Source of the DNA: Oceanihabitans sp. 2_MG-2023
Lineage (GTDB): Bacteria; Bacteroidota; Bacteroidia; Flavobacteriales; Flavobacteriaceae
Direction of reading: 5' to 3'
Length of the DNA: 64,000 bases
Assembly: GCF_030547245.1 (NCBI RefSeq)
Contig: NZ_JAUOQT010000006.1
Coordinates: 1-64,000 of the forward strand
Notes under the pieces: model-generated
What the model saw: only the letters and a program-made list of their open reading frames with translations
Databases searched by the model: none
What the model was told of the DNA's origin: nothing
Part shown: one piece after another, positions 44,153 to 51,725 of the stretch
Position numbering within the stretch: position 1 is the first letter of the stretch
Layout: each line of letters starts with the position of its first letter
Position numbers and translations under genes: made by a program

Positions 44153-45211
44153 TTAATGTTTATAAACTATTGCATTAATATTCATGCCTGCGCCAACGCT
44201 AGCAAATATGATAAGATCCCCCTTATTAATTTCTTGGTTTTCGAGTTTTTTATTTAAAATTAAATCGTATAAAGTTGGTACTGTTGCTACACTGGAGTTG
44301 CCAAGTGTATTGATGCTCATTGGCATGATGCCTTCTGGCATTTCCATATTATGAAGCTTATAAAAACGATTTACAATGGCTTCATCCATTTTTTCATTAG
44401 CTTGGTGAATCAATATTTTTTTTACATCATTTATTGTGTATCCGCTTTTTTCTAAACAAGATTTTAATGCTAAAGGAACATTTGTTAAAGCAAATTCATA
44501 AATCTTTCTGCCATACATTTTAATATATCTACGTTTACTAGATATTTCTGAATTATTGGTTTCTCCAAAATATATAAAATGAGCTTCGTCTAATGCGAAA
44601 GTTGCAGATTCATGACTTATAATACCTCCTTCTTCCGAAGATTCTTCGACAATAACAGCTCCTGCGCCATCACTATAAATCATAGAATCTCTATCGTGTT
44701 TGTCTATAACTCTAGATAGCGTTTCTGTACCGATAACCAAACAGCGTTTTGCTAAACCAGATTTAATAAAAGCATTTGCTTGAATAACGCCTTCAATCCA
44801 TCCAGGACAACCAAATAACAGATCGTAGCCCACACATCTTGGGTTTTTAATTTGTAATAAGTGTTTTACACGAGATGCAATACTTGGCACAGTATCACTT
44901 TGCTCTGAATTGTATTTTACATCTCCATAATTGTGAGCAACAATAATATAGTCTATTGTTTCTTTATCAATATTTGCGTCATTAATGGCCTTTTCTGCTG
45001 CATAAAAAGCAATATCTGAATTTAATAATTCTGGTTTTATATAACGTCTTTCTTGAATTCCTGTAATGGCTTTGAATTTTTTTACAATAACCTCATTGGT
45101 ACTGTTAATTGAGGAGCCATCAGCATTTAAGAACTCGTGATTATAAAAATCTTCATTCTTTTCAATGCCTTTTGGAATGTAACTTCCAGTTCCAGTTATT
45201 TTAATATTCAT
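44153..45211 (-). CDS. 3-oxoacyl-ACP synthase III family protein
   Basis: A 352-residue thiolase-fold enzyme related to FabH. The nucleophile cysteine is at about 135 in LLFGCPGWIEGV. The catalytic histidine is in ILIHQANEKMD and the asparagine in TLGNSSVATVPTLY. The N-terminal GTGSYIPKGIEKNEDF is family-typical. The CPGWIEG form differs from the usual CSGF/CAGF of housekeeping FabH, and no fab genes adjoin it. It may condense an unusual starter or act in a specialised lipid or pigment pathway; the chemistry cannot be fixed from sequence. Confidence 0.87.
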   Translation of the reverse strand: MNIKITGTGSYIPKGIEKNEDFYNHEFLNADGSSINSTNEVIVKKFKAITGIQERRYIKPELLNSDIAFYAAEKAINDANIDKETIDYIIVAHNYGDVKYNSEQSDTVPSIASRVKHLLQIKNPRCVGYDLLFGCPGWIEGVIQANAFIKSGLAKRCLVIGTETLSRVIDKHDRDSMIYSDGAGAVIVEESSEEGGIISHESATFALDEAHFIYFGETNNSEISSKRRYIKMYGRKIYEFALTNVPLALKSCLEKSGYTINDVKKILIHQANEKMDEAIVNRFYKLHNMEMPEGIMPMSINTLGNSSVATVPTLYDLILNKKLENQEINKGDLIIFASVGAGMNINAIVYKH

Positions 45212-45315
45212 GTAAATTATATTGCCTTTAGTTAGTTACTTTGCTAATATAAGCAGTAAAAACTAAAGGCAATTTTTATTAAATGATTTTTTACGATGTT
45301 CAGTTGTGTTAATAT

Positions 45316-48159
45316 TTACATATATTCTTCAATAGGAGCACATGTACATATTAAATTTCTGTCACCGTAAGCATCATCAACTCGTCTTACACTTGGCCAG
45401 AATTTATTGTCATGTACATATTCTAAAGGATATGCAGCTGCTTCTCTTGTGTATGGAAAATGCCAGTCGTTTGCAGTTACCATAGCCAAAGTATGTGGTG
45501 CGTTTTTTAGCACATTATTGGCATCTTCTTTATTTGCATTATCAATTTCTTTTCGAATTGATATCATGGCATCACAAAAACGATCTATCTCTTGCTTGCT
45601 TTCACTTTCGGTAGGTTCAATCATTAATGTTCCAGCCACAGGAAAGGAAACTGTTGGCGCATGAAAACCATAATCCATTAAACGTTTTGCAATGTCTGTA
45701 ACTTCAATGCCATTTGCTTTAAATGCACGACAATCTACAATCATTTCGTGTGCTGCACGACCACGTTCCCCAGAATATAAAGTATCAAATTGACCTTCTA
45801 ATCTCGTTTTAATGTAGTTTGCATTTAATATTGCAATCTTGGTAGATTGTGTTAAGCCTTTTGCTCCTAACATTTTTATGTAACCATAAGAAATTAAACA
45901 AGCTAAAGCTGAACCAAAAGGAGCGGAAGAGATAGCAGTAATTGCATCTTTTCCTCCTGTTTTTACTATTGGATTTCCTGGTAAAAAAGGAGCCAGTTGT
46001 TTTGCAACGCAAATAGGTCCAACACCAGGACCTCCACCACCATGGGGAATTGCAAAGGTTTTATGTAAGTTTAAATGACAAACATCTGCACCAATATTTC
46101 CAGGATTAGTTAATCCTACTTGTGCATTCATATTTGCTCCATCCATATATACTTGTCCTCCATTATCATGAATAATTTTGGTGATTTCTTTTATGGAAGC
46201 TTCATATACACCATGTGTAGAAGGATAGGTTACCATTAAACAGGATAAATTATCTTTGTGTAAGATTGCTTTTTCGCGTAAGTCTTCTACATCTATATTT
46301 CCTTCGTCTGTAGATTTAGTAACAACTACTTTCATTCCTGCCATTACTGCACTTGCAGGATTTGTACCATGTGCAGAACTTGGAATTAAACAAATGTTTC
46401 TATGATGATCCTTACGAGATTCATGGTATGCTTTAATAACCATCAAGCCTGCAAATTCACCTTGAGCACCAGAGTTGGGTTGTAAGGAAGTAGCAGCAAA
46501 ACCAGTGATTTCTGTTAGTTGATCTTCTAACTCTTTTAAAACCTGCGCATATCCTCTAGCTTGTTTTAGTGGCGCAAAAGGGTGAATGTTTCCCCATTTA
46601 AACCAGCTTAAAGGGAGCATTTCTGCTGCTGCATTTAATTTCATGGTACAAGAACCAAGTGAAATCATGGAGTGATTTAGCGATAAATCTTTACGTTCTA
46701 GTTTTTTAATATAACGCATTAACTCGGTTTCCGAATGGTGCGAATTAAAAACATCTAGTGTTAAAAAATCTGTTGTTCTTTGAAGTTGTTGGTCGATATT
46801 ATTAGCTTCCGAAAACGAAGAAATAGTAAACGCTTTTTTATCTGCTACTTTAGCAAAAATGGAAAGGATATAATTTATATCTCTAATCGAAGTGGTTTCA
46901 TTTAAAGCAATAATAACCGTTTCTTCGTCAGGATAGTAGAAGTTTACTTTCTTGTCTTTTGCTATTTTTTTTACTTTTTTAGCTTTGGTTTTAATCTGTA
47001 AGGTATCAAAAAAGGAAGTATTGGTTTGATTGAATCCTAATTTTTCAAGTGATTTTGCTAAAACTGAAGCTGCATTATGTACTTGGTTTGCTATAAATTG
47101 TAATCCTTTAGGACCATGATAAACGGCATACATTCCAGCCATAACAGCTAGTAATACTTGTGCTGTGCAAATATTAGATGTTGCTCTATCACGTTTTATA
47201 TGTTGCTCTCTAGTTTGTAAAGCCATTCGTAAGGCTCTATTTCCATCAGAGTCTTTAGTAACACCAATAATACGACCAGGAATATCACGTTTATACACTT
47301 CTTTCGTAGCAAAATATGCAGCATGTGGTCCTCCATATCCCATTGGAATGCCAAAACGTTGCGTAGTACCAACCACTACATCTGCACCAAATTTACCAGG
47401 AGCCTCTAGTTTTACTAAGCTTAAAATATCTGCTGCAACTGCAACTTTTATTCGTGCTTCGTTTGCTTTAGCTATAAACGATTTGATGTCTGTGACTTGT
47501 CCGTTTTTTCCTGGGTATTGAAGAATAGTTCCAAAAAAATCTGAAGAAAAGTCGAAAGTGTTTTCATCTCCAATAACTAATTCTACTCCAATAGGGTTCG
47601 CTCTGGTTTGTAAAAGAGAAAGTGTTTGCGGTAAAATGTTTTCAGAAACAAAAAACTTATTTATACCAGCTTTTTTTTGGTCACGTTCTCTAACAGCAAA
47701 TAGTAGACTCATGGCTTCTGCAGCTGCTGTACTTTCATCTAAAAGCGAGGCATTTGCAAGTTCCATTCCTGTTAGGTCTGTAACCATAGTTTGGTAGTTT
47801 AAAAGTGCTTCTAAACGACCTTGTGCTATTTCTGCTTGGTATGGAGTATAAGCTGTGTACCAACCTGGGTTTTCTAAAATGTTACGTTGTATTACTGCAG
47901 GTAAAATGGTTGGATGGTATCCTAAGCCTATGTATGTTTTGTAAACTTTATTTTTTTTGGCAACCTCATTTAGGTACACTAAATATTCTTGCTCACTCAT
48001 GGCTTCTTCAAGATCTAAATCTTTTTTTAACCTAATATCATCTGGGATAGTTTCGTAGATAAGTTGGTCTAAACTATCTACGCCTATAGTTTTTAGCATT
48101 TGTTCTTGGTCTGTTTCTCTAGGACCAATATGGCGAAGTGCAAAAGCGTTTGTATTCAT
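45316..48159 (-). CDS. gcvP: Glycine dehydrogenase (decarboxylating), P protein
   Basis: A 947-residue PLP enzyme of the glycine cleavage system, in the fused alpha-beta form. The N-terminal domain begins FALRHIGPRETDQEQM, the middle has MGYGGPHAAYFATK, and the PLP lysine is in LNLHKTFAIPHGGGGPGVGP (about 690-708). The C-terminus ends RNLICTCAPIEEY. It releases CO2 from glycine and passes the aminomethyl group to lipoyl-GcvH. gcvT and gcvH lie elsewhere. No glycine riboswitch is seen upstream; a TATTTTTG element is. Confidence 0.97.
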   Translation of the reverse strand: MNTNAFALRHIGPRETDQEQMLKTIGVDSLDQLIYETIPDDIRLKKDLDLEEAMSEQEYLVYLNEVAKKNKVYKTYIGLGYHPTILPAVIQRNILENPGWYTAYTPYQAEIAQGRLEALLNYQTMVTDLTGMELANASLLDESTAAAEAMSLLFAVRERDQKKAGINKFFVSENILPQTLSLLQTRANPIGVELVIGDENTFDFSSDFFGTILQYPGKNGQVTDIKSFIAKANEARIKVAVAADILSLVKLEAPGKFGADVVVGTTQRFGIPMGYGGPHAAYFATKEVYKRDIPGRIIGVTKDSDGNRALRMALQTREQHIKRDRATSNICTAQVLLAVMAGMYAVYHGPKGLQFIANQVHNAASVLAKSLEKLGFNQTNTSFFDTLQIKTKAKKVKKIAKDKKVNFYYPDEETVIIALNETTSIRDINYILSIFAKVADKKAFTISSFSEANNIDQQLQRTTDFLTLDVFNSHHSETELMRYIKKLERKDLSLNHSMISLGSCTMKLNAAAEMLPLSWFKWGNIHPFAPLKQARGYAQVLKELEDQLTEITGFAATSLQPNSGAQGEFAGLMVIKAYHESRKDHHRNICLIPSSAHGTNPASAVMAGMKVVVTKSTDEGNIDVEDLREKAILHKDNLSCLMVTYPSTHGVYEASIKEITKIIHDNGGQVYMDGANMNAQVGLTNPGNIGADVCHLNLHKTFAIPHGGGGPGVGPICVAKQLAPFLPGNPIVKTGGKDAITAISSAPFGSALACLISYGYIKMLGAKGLTQSTKIAILNANYIKTRLEGQFDTLYSGERGRAAHEMIVDCRAFKANGIEVTDIAKRLMDYGFHAPTVSFPVAGTLMIEPTESESKQEIDRFCDAMISIRKEIDNANKEDANNVLKNAPHTLAMVTANDWHFPYTREAAAYPLEYVHDNKFWPSVRRVDDAYGDRNLICTCAPIEEYM

Positions 48160-48184
48160 CTTTAAAAAGTTGTGTTTTGTGGCG

Positions 48185-48192
48185 CAAAAATA
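48185..48192 (-). promoter_or_regulatory. -7 element TATTTTTG of gcvP
   Basis: A perfect TAnnTTTG on the minus strand about 26 bases before the gcvP ATG. Confidence 0.5.
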
Positions 48193-48266
48193 CGGAATTA
48201 TTAAAGTTTTTTTGTTTTGAAATATGAAAGTTTTTAACCAAATGAAACTGTTATTAACAGTTTGCT

Positions 48267-48274
48267 TATTTTTG
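48267..48274 (+). promoter_or_regulatory. -7 element TATTTTTG abutting the UbiA-like gene
   Basis: A perfect TAnnTTTG ends 4 bases before the ATG at 48279. This spacing implies transcription starting at the start codon, hence a leaderless mRNA. Confidence 0.45.
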
Positions 48275-48278
48275 TTTT

Positions 48279-49118
48279 ATGCGAATAATAAAGCAATTTT
48301 TTGATTTTTATATAAATGCTAGTATTCATGTAGCTTTAAGTGTTTTTTCTTTAACTTGGATTACACTTTTAGAGTTTGGGATTTCTTACAATGAAACCGT
48401 TTTATTTTTTAATTTTTTTGCAACGATTACTGGTTACAATTTTGTGAAGTATTTTGGCTTAGCAAAGTTTCATCATAGAGGATTGGCTTATAAGTTGAAA
48501 GTAATTCAGATTTTTTCATTTCTCTGTTTTATAGCATTATGTTATTATGCATTTATGTTAGAGGTTAAAACGTGGTTGTATATTTTGTTGCTTGGGGGAA
48601 TTACTTTTTTTTATGCTATCCCTTTTTTACCAAGAAATGTGTTTGTAGATAGTAACCAGAATTTACGAGAAATAAGCGGGTTAAAGATTTATGTAATTGG
48701 TTTGGTATGGTCTGCAGTAACTGTATTTTTGCCTGTTATAAATAATGAAATGAATATTTCAACCGATGTGATTTTAACTGTTTTACAGCGTTTTGTTTTT
48801 GTATTGGCACTTATGATCCCTTTTGAGATAAGAGATTTACAATATGATAGTTTAAAATTATCTACAATACCACAAAGAATAGGAGTAGGTAAAACAAAAA
48901 TGATAGGATTTGTTTTATTAACGTTTTTTTTCTTTTTAGAATTTTTTAAAGATCAAACTAGTACTGAAAATGTTTTTGTTTTATTAACGATAACCCTAAT
49001 AACCTTAGGTTTTGTGTTGTTTTCTATAAAAAATCAAACCAAGTATTATAGTTCTTTTTTTGTGGAAGGATTGCCAATTTTATGGCTAATTTTGTTGCTC
49101 TTTTATAGCTTTCTTTAA
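48279..49118 (+). CDS. UbiA-like prenyltransferase family membrane protein
   Basis: A 279-residue integral membrane protein with about eight helices. The layout follows UbiA prenyltransferases: a first conserved region between helices 2 and 3 (ATITGYNFVKYFGLA) and a second (FEIRDLQYDSLKLSTIPQRIG, about 188-208). The second keeps the RDxxxD acidic motif. The first lacks the usual NDxxDxxxD, so prenyl diphosphate binding may be weak or different. I infer an isoprenoid transferase or a degenerate relative. Its 3' end overlaps the convergent zinc-motif gene by 33 bases. Confidence 0.72.
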   Translation: MRIIKQFFDFYINASIHVALSVFSLTWITLLEFGISYNETVLFFNFFATITGYNFVKYFGLAKFHHRGLAYKLKVIQIFSFLCFIALCYYAFMLEVKTWLYILLLGGITFFYAIPFLPRNVFVDSNQNLREISGLKIYVIGLVWSAVTVFLPVINNEMNISTDVILTVLQRFVFVLALMIPFEIRDLQYDSLKLSTIPQRIGVGKTKMIGFVLLTFFFFLEFFKDQTSTENVFVLLTITLITLGFVLFSIKNQTKYYSSFFVEGLPILWLILLLFYSFL

Positions 49119-49349
49119 ATTTTCTTTTAAAGCTTTCTTTTCTTCTCTATGCATACATTCTACATTTGCATCGTGCATTTTTTTGGTAAGCTTTTGGTTA
49201 TTACTTGAATATTTTCTGCAAGCCTTACAAAAGATTAAGTGTATGTTAAGCTTGATTTTTTCTAAAAAAGTAGCCTCTTTGTATTGTGATTTATCACAAA
49301 CATGATTTGCTTTTTCACAAGCTTTATTTATTTTTATTTGTGTATTCAT
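49086..49349 (-). CDS. Small cytoplasmic protein with ZAS-like HxxxCxxC motif
   Basis: An 87-residue, highly charged protein with no membrane segment. HLIFCKAC at about 37-44 matches the Hx3Cx2C zinc-binding motif of anti-sigma factors, and a further cysteine (NHVCDKS) lies upstream. It starts one base after the end of an ECF sigma factor gene on the same strand, so it is probably a soluble zinc anti-sigma factor sensing redox or metal. It overlaps the 3' end of the UbiA-like gene. The function is inferred from motif and position only. Confidence 0.75.
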   Translation of the reverse strand: MNTQIKINKACEKANHVCDKSQYKEATFLEKIKLNIHLIFCKACRKYSSNNQKLTKKMHDANVECMHREEKKALKENLKKAIKEQQN

Positions 49350-49350
49350 A

Positions 49351-49905
49351 TTAAAACCAGTTTTTCTCCATGCAAGAAGCCATTGCTGTTCTTGCTCTAT
49401 GAATGATAACCCATAGGTTAGACGCTGTAATTTTTAATTCATTACAAATAGTTTCTGTGTCTATTCCTTCAATGGTTTTCATTTTAAAAATAGTTGCTTG
49501 CTTTTCAGGGAGTTTGCCTAAGCAACTGTATATAGCTTCTCCAAGTTCTTCATTTTCTATAGTATCTTCTGCTGTTTTATCGAAAGGATCTGCAACGCGT
49601 TCTTCTAGCCAATCTCCTTCAGTTTCAGAATCGCTATTGTAGCTCATTCGTACTTCTGCTTTCCCTTTATTAGAATTGATTTTACGATAATAATCAATAA
49701 TTTTTCTTTTTAAAATTGAAATTAACCAAGTACGTTCACTTGCTTCTCCTTTAAAGTTTTTCATCGATTTTAAACCAGCAAAAAAAGTGTCTTGAACCAA
49801 ATCTTTAGCCAAATCTCTATCATTAACACGAGAAATGGTGTAGTTGAATAGATAATCGGAATAGGAATCAATCCATTTGTTTGGATCTATTTGATGGTTT
49901 GGCAT
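49351..49905 (-). CDS. ECF-type RNA polymerase sigma factor
   Basis: A 184-residue sigma factor. Region 2 includes DLAKDLVQDTFFAGLKSM and ERTWLISILKRKIIDYYRK. Region 4 includes KLPEKQATIFKMKTIEGIDT and ICNELKITASNLWVIIHRAR, with a final CMEKNWF. An acidic linker (SDSETEGDWLEERV) separates them. The NLWVIIHRAR form of helix 4 is typical of a Bacteroidetes ECF group with small zinc-binding partners, which agrees with the gene 1 base downstream. Two TACTTTTG elements lie upstream. Confidence 0.92.
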   Translation of the reverse strand: MPNHQIDPNKWIDSYSDYLFNYTISRVNDRDLAKDLVQDTFFAGLKSMKNFKGEASERTWLISILKRKIIDYYRKINSNKGKAEVRMSYNSDSETEGDWLEERVADPFDKTAEDTIENEELGEAIYSCLGKLPEKQATIFKMKTIEGIDTETICNELKITASNLWVIIHRARTAMASCMEKNWF

Positions 49906-49926
49906 ATTTTTTCAGCTAATTTTTAT

Positions 49927-49944
49927 CAAAAGTAAGCAAAAGTA
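49927..49944 (-). promoter_or_regulatory. Doubled -7 element (two TACTTTTG) upstream of ECF sigma gene
   Basis: On the minus strand TACTTTTG occurs at 49934-49927 and again at 49944-49937, 10 bases apart. Either could serve the sigma gene starting at 49905. One may be used by RNA polymerase with a different sigma factor. Confidence 0.4.
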
Positions 49945-49951
49945 TTTATAT

Positions 49952-50854
49952 CTAATCGATTAAATTTTTTACAGCGGAAGTAATTGTTGAAAACTGAAAG
50001 ATAAACCCACTTTCTAATAGCTTTTTAGGAATCACATTTCTGCTATTAAGAATAAGTTCTGGTTCTGTTTGCATAAACAGAGCTCCAATTTGTAGCATAA
50101 ATTTTGGACTAGGAATTCCAATAGTAACATGCATTGCTTTTCTAAAATCTTGCATCATGGTTGCGTTGTCTGTTGGTTTTGGTACACAAAGGTTAAAAGG
50201 TCCAACAGCTTCTTTGTTTTGTATTAAAAAATCTACAGCTCTAGCAAAATCGGTTTCATGAATCCAGCTAACCATTTGTTTTCCGTTGCCTTGTTTGCCT
50301 CCTAAACCAAATTGAGTAAGTTTTTTTAATGGAACAAAAGCGCCATCAGAATTACCAAAAACAATAGAAGTTCGTAGTATAATTTTTCTTGTTTTAGGAT
50401 TTACGGTTTTGTAAAATGCTTTTTCCCAAACGGTTGCTACCTCTGCTTCAAAATCGTTACCAAATGTTGTGCTATCTTCTGTTCGTTCTTCTGTAAAAGC
50501 TTCTTTATAAATGGAAGTGGTTGAAGAGTTCATCCAGAGTTTTGGTGGGTTTTGACATGTGTCAATTGCTTGACCTAAAAGTTCTGTAGCAATTATTCTA
50601 GATTCTTTAATGGCTTTTTTATTAGCGTCTGTAAATCTGCAATTAATAGTTTTTCCAGTAAGATTGATAAGTACATCTAGGTTTTCTAAGTGAGAAATCC
50701 AAGAGTTTTCTATGGTCTTTGCGTTCCAAAGAATTTCATTTTCTCGTTTAGGGTTTCTACTTAATATTTTAACAGTATACCCTTTTTTAGAAAAAAAATC
50801 TTCTAAAGTTTGACCAATAAACCCTGTTCCTCCAGCTATTAGTATTGTTTTCAT
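49952..50854 (-). CDS. TIGR01777 family NAD-dependent epimerase/dehydratase-like protein
   Basis: A 300-residue extended SDR of the YfcH/TIGR01777 group. The Rossmann motif is ILIAGGTGFIGQTLEDFF at 4-21. Other marks are VLINLTGKTINCRFTDANK, LWMNSSTTSIYKE and RTSIVFGNSDGAFVPL, with QMVSWIHETDFARAV in the middle. A C-terminal DUF1731-like segment ends the protein (NVIPKKLLESGFIFQF). The cellular role of the family is not settled. It is the last gene of a four-gene run with gaps of 3, 3 and 7 bases. Confidence 0.87.
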   Translation of the reverse strand: MKTILIAGGTGFIGQTLEDFFSKKGYTVKILSRNPKRENEILWNAKTIENSWISHLENLDVLINLTGKTINCRFTDANKKAIKESRIIATELLGQAIDTCQNPPKLWMNSSTTSIYKEAFTEERTEDSTTFGNDFEAEVATVWEKAFYKTVNPKTRKIILRTSIVFGNSDGAFVPLKKLTQFGLGGKQGNGKQMVSWIHETDFARAVDFLIQNKEAVGPFNLCVPKPTDNATMMQDFRKAMHVTIGIPSPKFMLQIGALFMQTEPELILNSRNVIPKKLLESGFIFQFSTITSAVKNLID

Positions 50855-50857
50855 TTT

Positions 50858-51289
50858 TTAGTGGTTTGTTAGATTTACAATTAATAAAAGGGAATAAACT
50901 ATAGCAAAAAATACAAATAATGCATTCATGAAAAAACTACCTATTTTAAAATTTTTTTTCTGAGGGATATCATACATAGGATAATATGCAATTTGTGTAA
51001 TCACTTTTCCAACCCAATAAGCAGCTATTAAACCGGTTATTGCAATTGCTAGATTTGTATGGTTTTTTAAATCGGAAGGCATTAAAATGGCTATCAGCCC
51101 AAAGGAAAAATTTAATCCTTGAATATATCTACCATAGGTTTTTGCAATTTCTTGATTTAATGGTTTTAGTTGTTTTACATCGTTATACCAATCAAAAACT
51201 TTATGTCTTATATAGGGGTAAATTAATGCAGTGAAAATTTGACCAATTCCACCAAGAATAATAATCCAATTTGGTATTTCTAGCTTCAT
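50858..51289 (-). CDS. Hypothetical four-helix membrane protein
   Basis: A 143-residue protein with about four membrane helices (starting near residues 8, 60, 82 and 118). Conserved-looking polar residues are in YIRHKVFDWYNDVKQLKPLN and QIAYYPMYDIP. I do not recognise a named family. It is sandwiched between a hypothetical secreted protein and the TIGR01777 gene with 3-base gaps, so all are co-translated. No function is proposed. Confidence 0.7.
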   Translation of the reverse strand: MKLEIPNWIIILGGIGQIFTALIYPYIRHKVFDWYNDVKQLKPLNQEIAKTYGRYIQGLNFSFGLIAILMPSDLKNHTNLAIAITGLIAAYWVGKVITQIAYYPMYDIPQKKNFKIGSFFMNALFVFFAIVYSLLLIVNLTNH

Positions 51290-51292
51290 CTT

Positions 51293-51718
51293 TTAATTTC
51301 TATCTATACTAACATTTATATTAATATCTTCTTTTTCTATATTCTCATCAAACTTTAAAATGAAGCGTTCAACTTTATCTGGATTTAATTTGCAGTTTTC
51401 TATGACTTTATTAGATAGCAATCTTCTTACTAGCATTTTACGTGTAAAAATAATAGACTTAGAAGTAAGAGAAAGTTTTTGGTCTAAGAAAGTTATTTTC
51501 ATATAATTTTCACCACGTTTGGTGTCCAAATATTTCATGAAAATTATTTCTTCACCATTGGTATCGTAAAAAGAGATGTTTATTGGGTCTCCATCTGTAG
51601 ATAAGCATGCAGTGCCATCAACAGAAATGATCCCTTTTTTTATTTTAATTTTTTGCGCTTGCATGATGCTTATGGAAAGCATTAAAAACAATATTGTAAG
51701 AGCGTGTTTTAATTTCAT
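51293..51718 (-). CDS. Hypothetical secreted protein
   Basis: A 141-residue protein with a signal peptide (LTILFLMLSISIMQAQ). The mature part is beta-rich and contains KIKKGIISVDGTACLSTDGD and later CKLNPDKVERFILKFDEN. No catalytic motif is visible and no family is recognised. It lies 7 bases downstream of the M3 peptidase gene in the same run. Location is probably periplasmic. Confidence 0.65.
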   Translation of the reverse strand: MKLKHALTILFLMLSISIMQAQKIKIKKGIISVDGTACLSTDGDPINISFYDTNGEEIIFMKYLDTKRGENYMKITFLDQKLSLTSKSIIFTRKMLVRRLLSNKVIENCKLNPDKVERFILKFDENIEKEDININVSIDRN

Positions 51719-51725
51719 TATAAAT

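Noticed and set aside
48160-48278. Glycine riboswitch before gcvP
   Set aside because: The 119-base divergent gap is AT-rich and shows no riboswitch core; two opposite promoters fill it.
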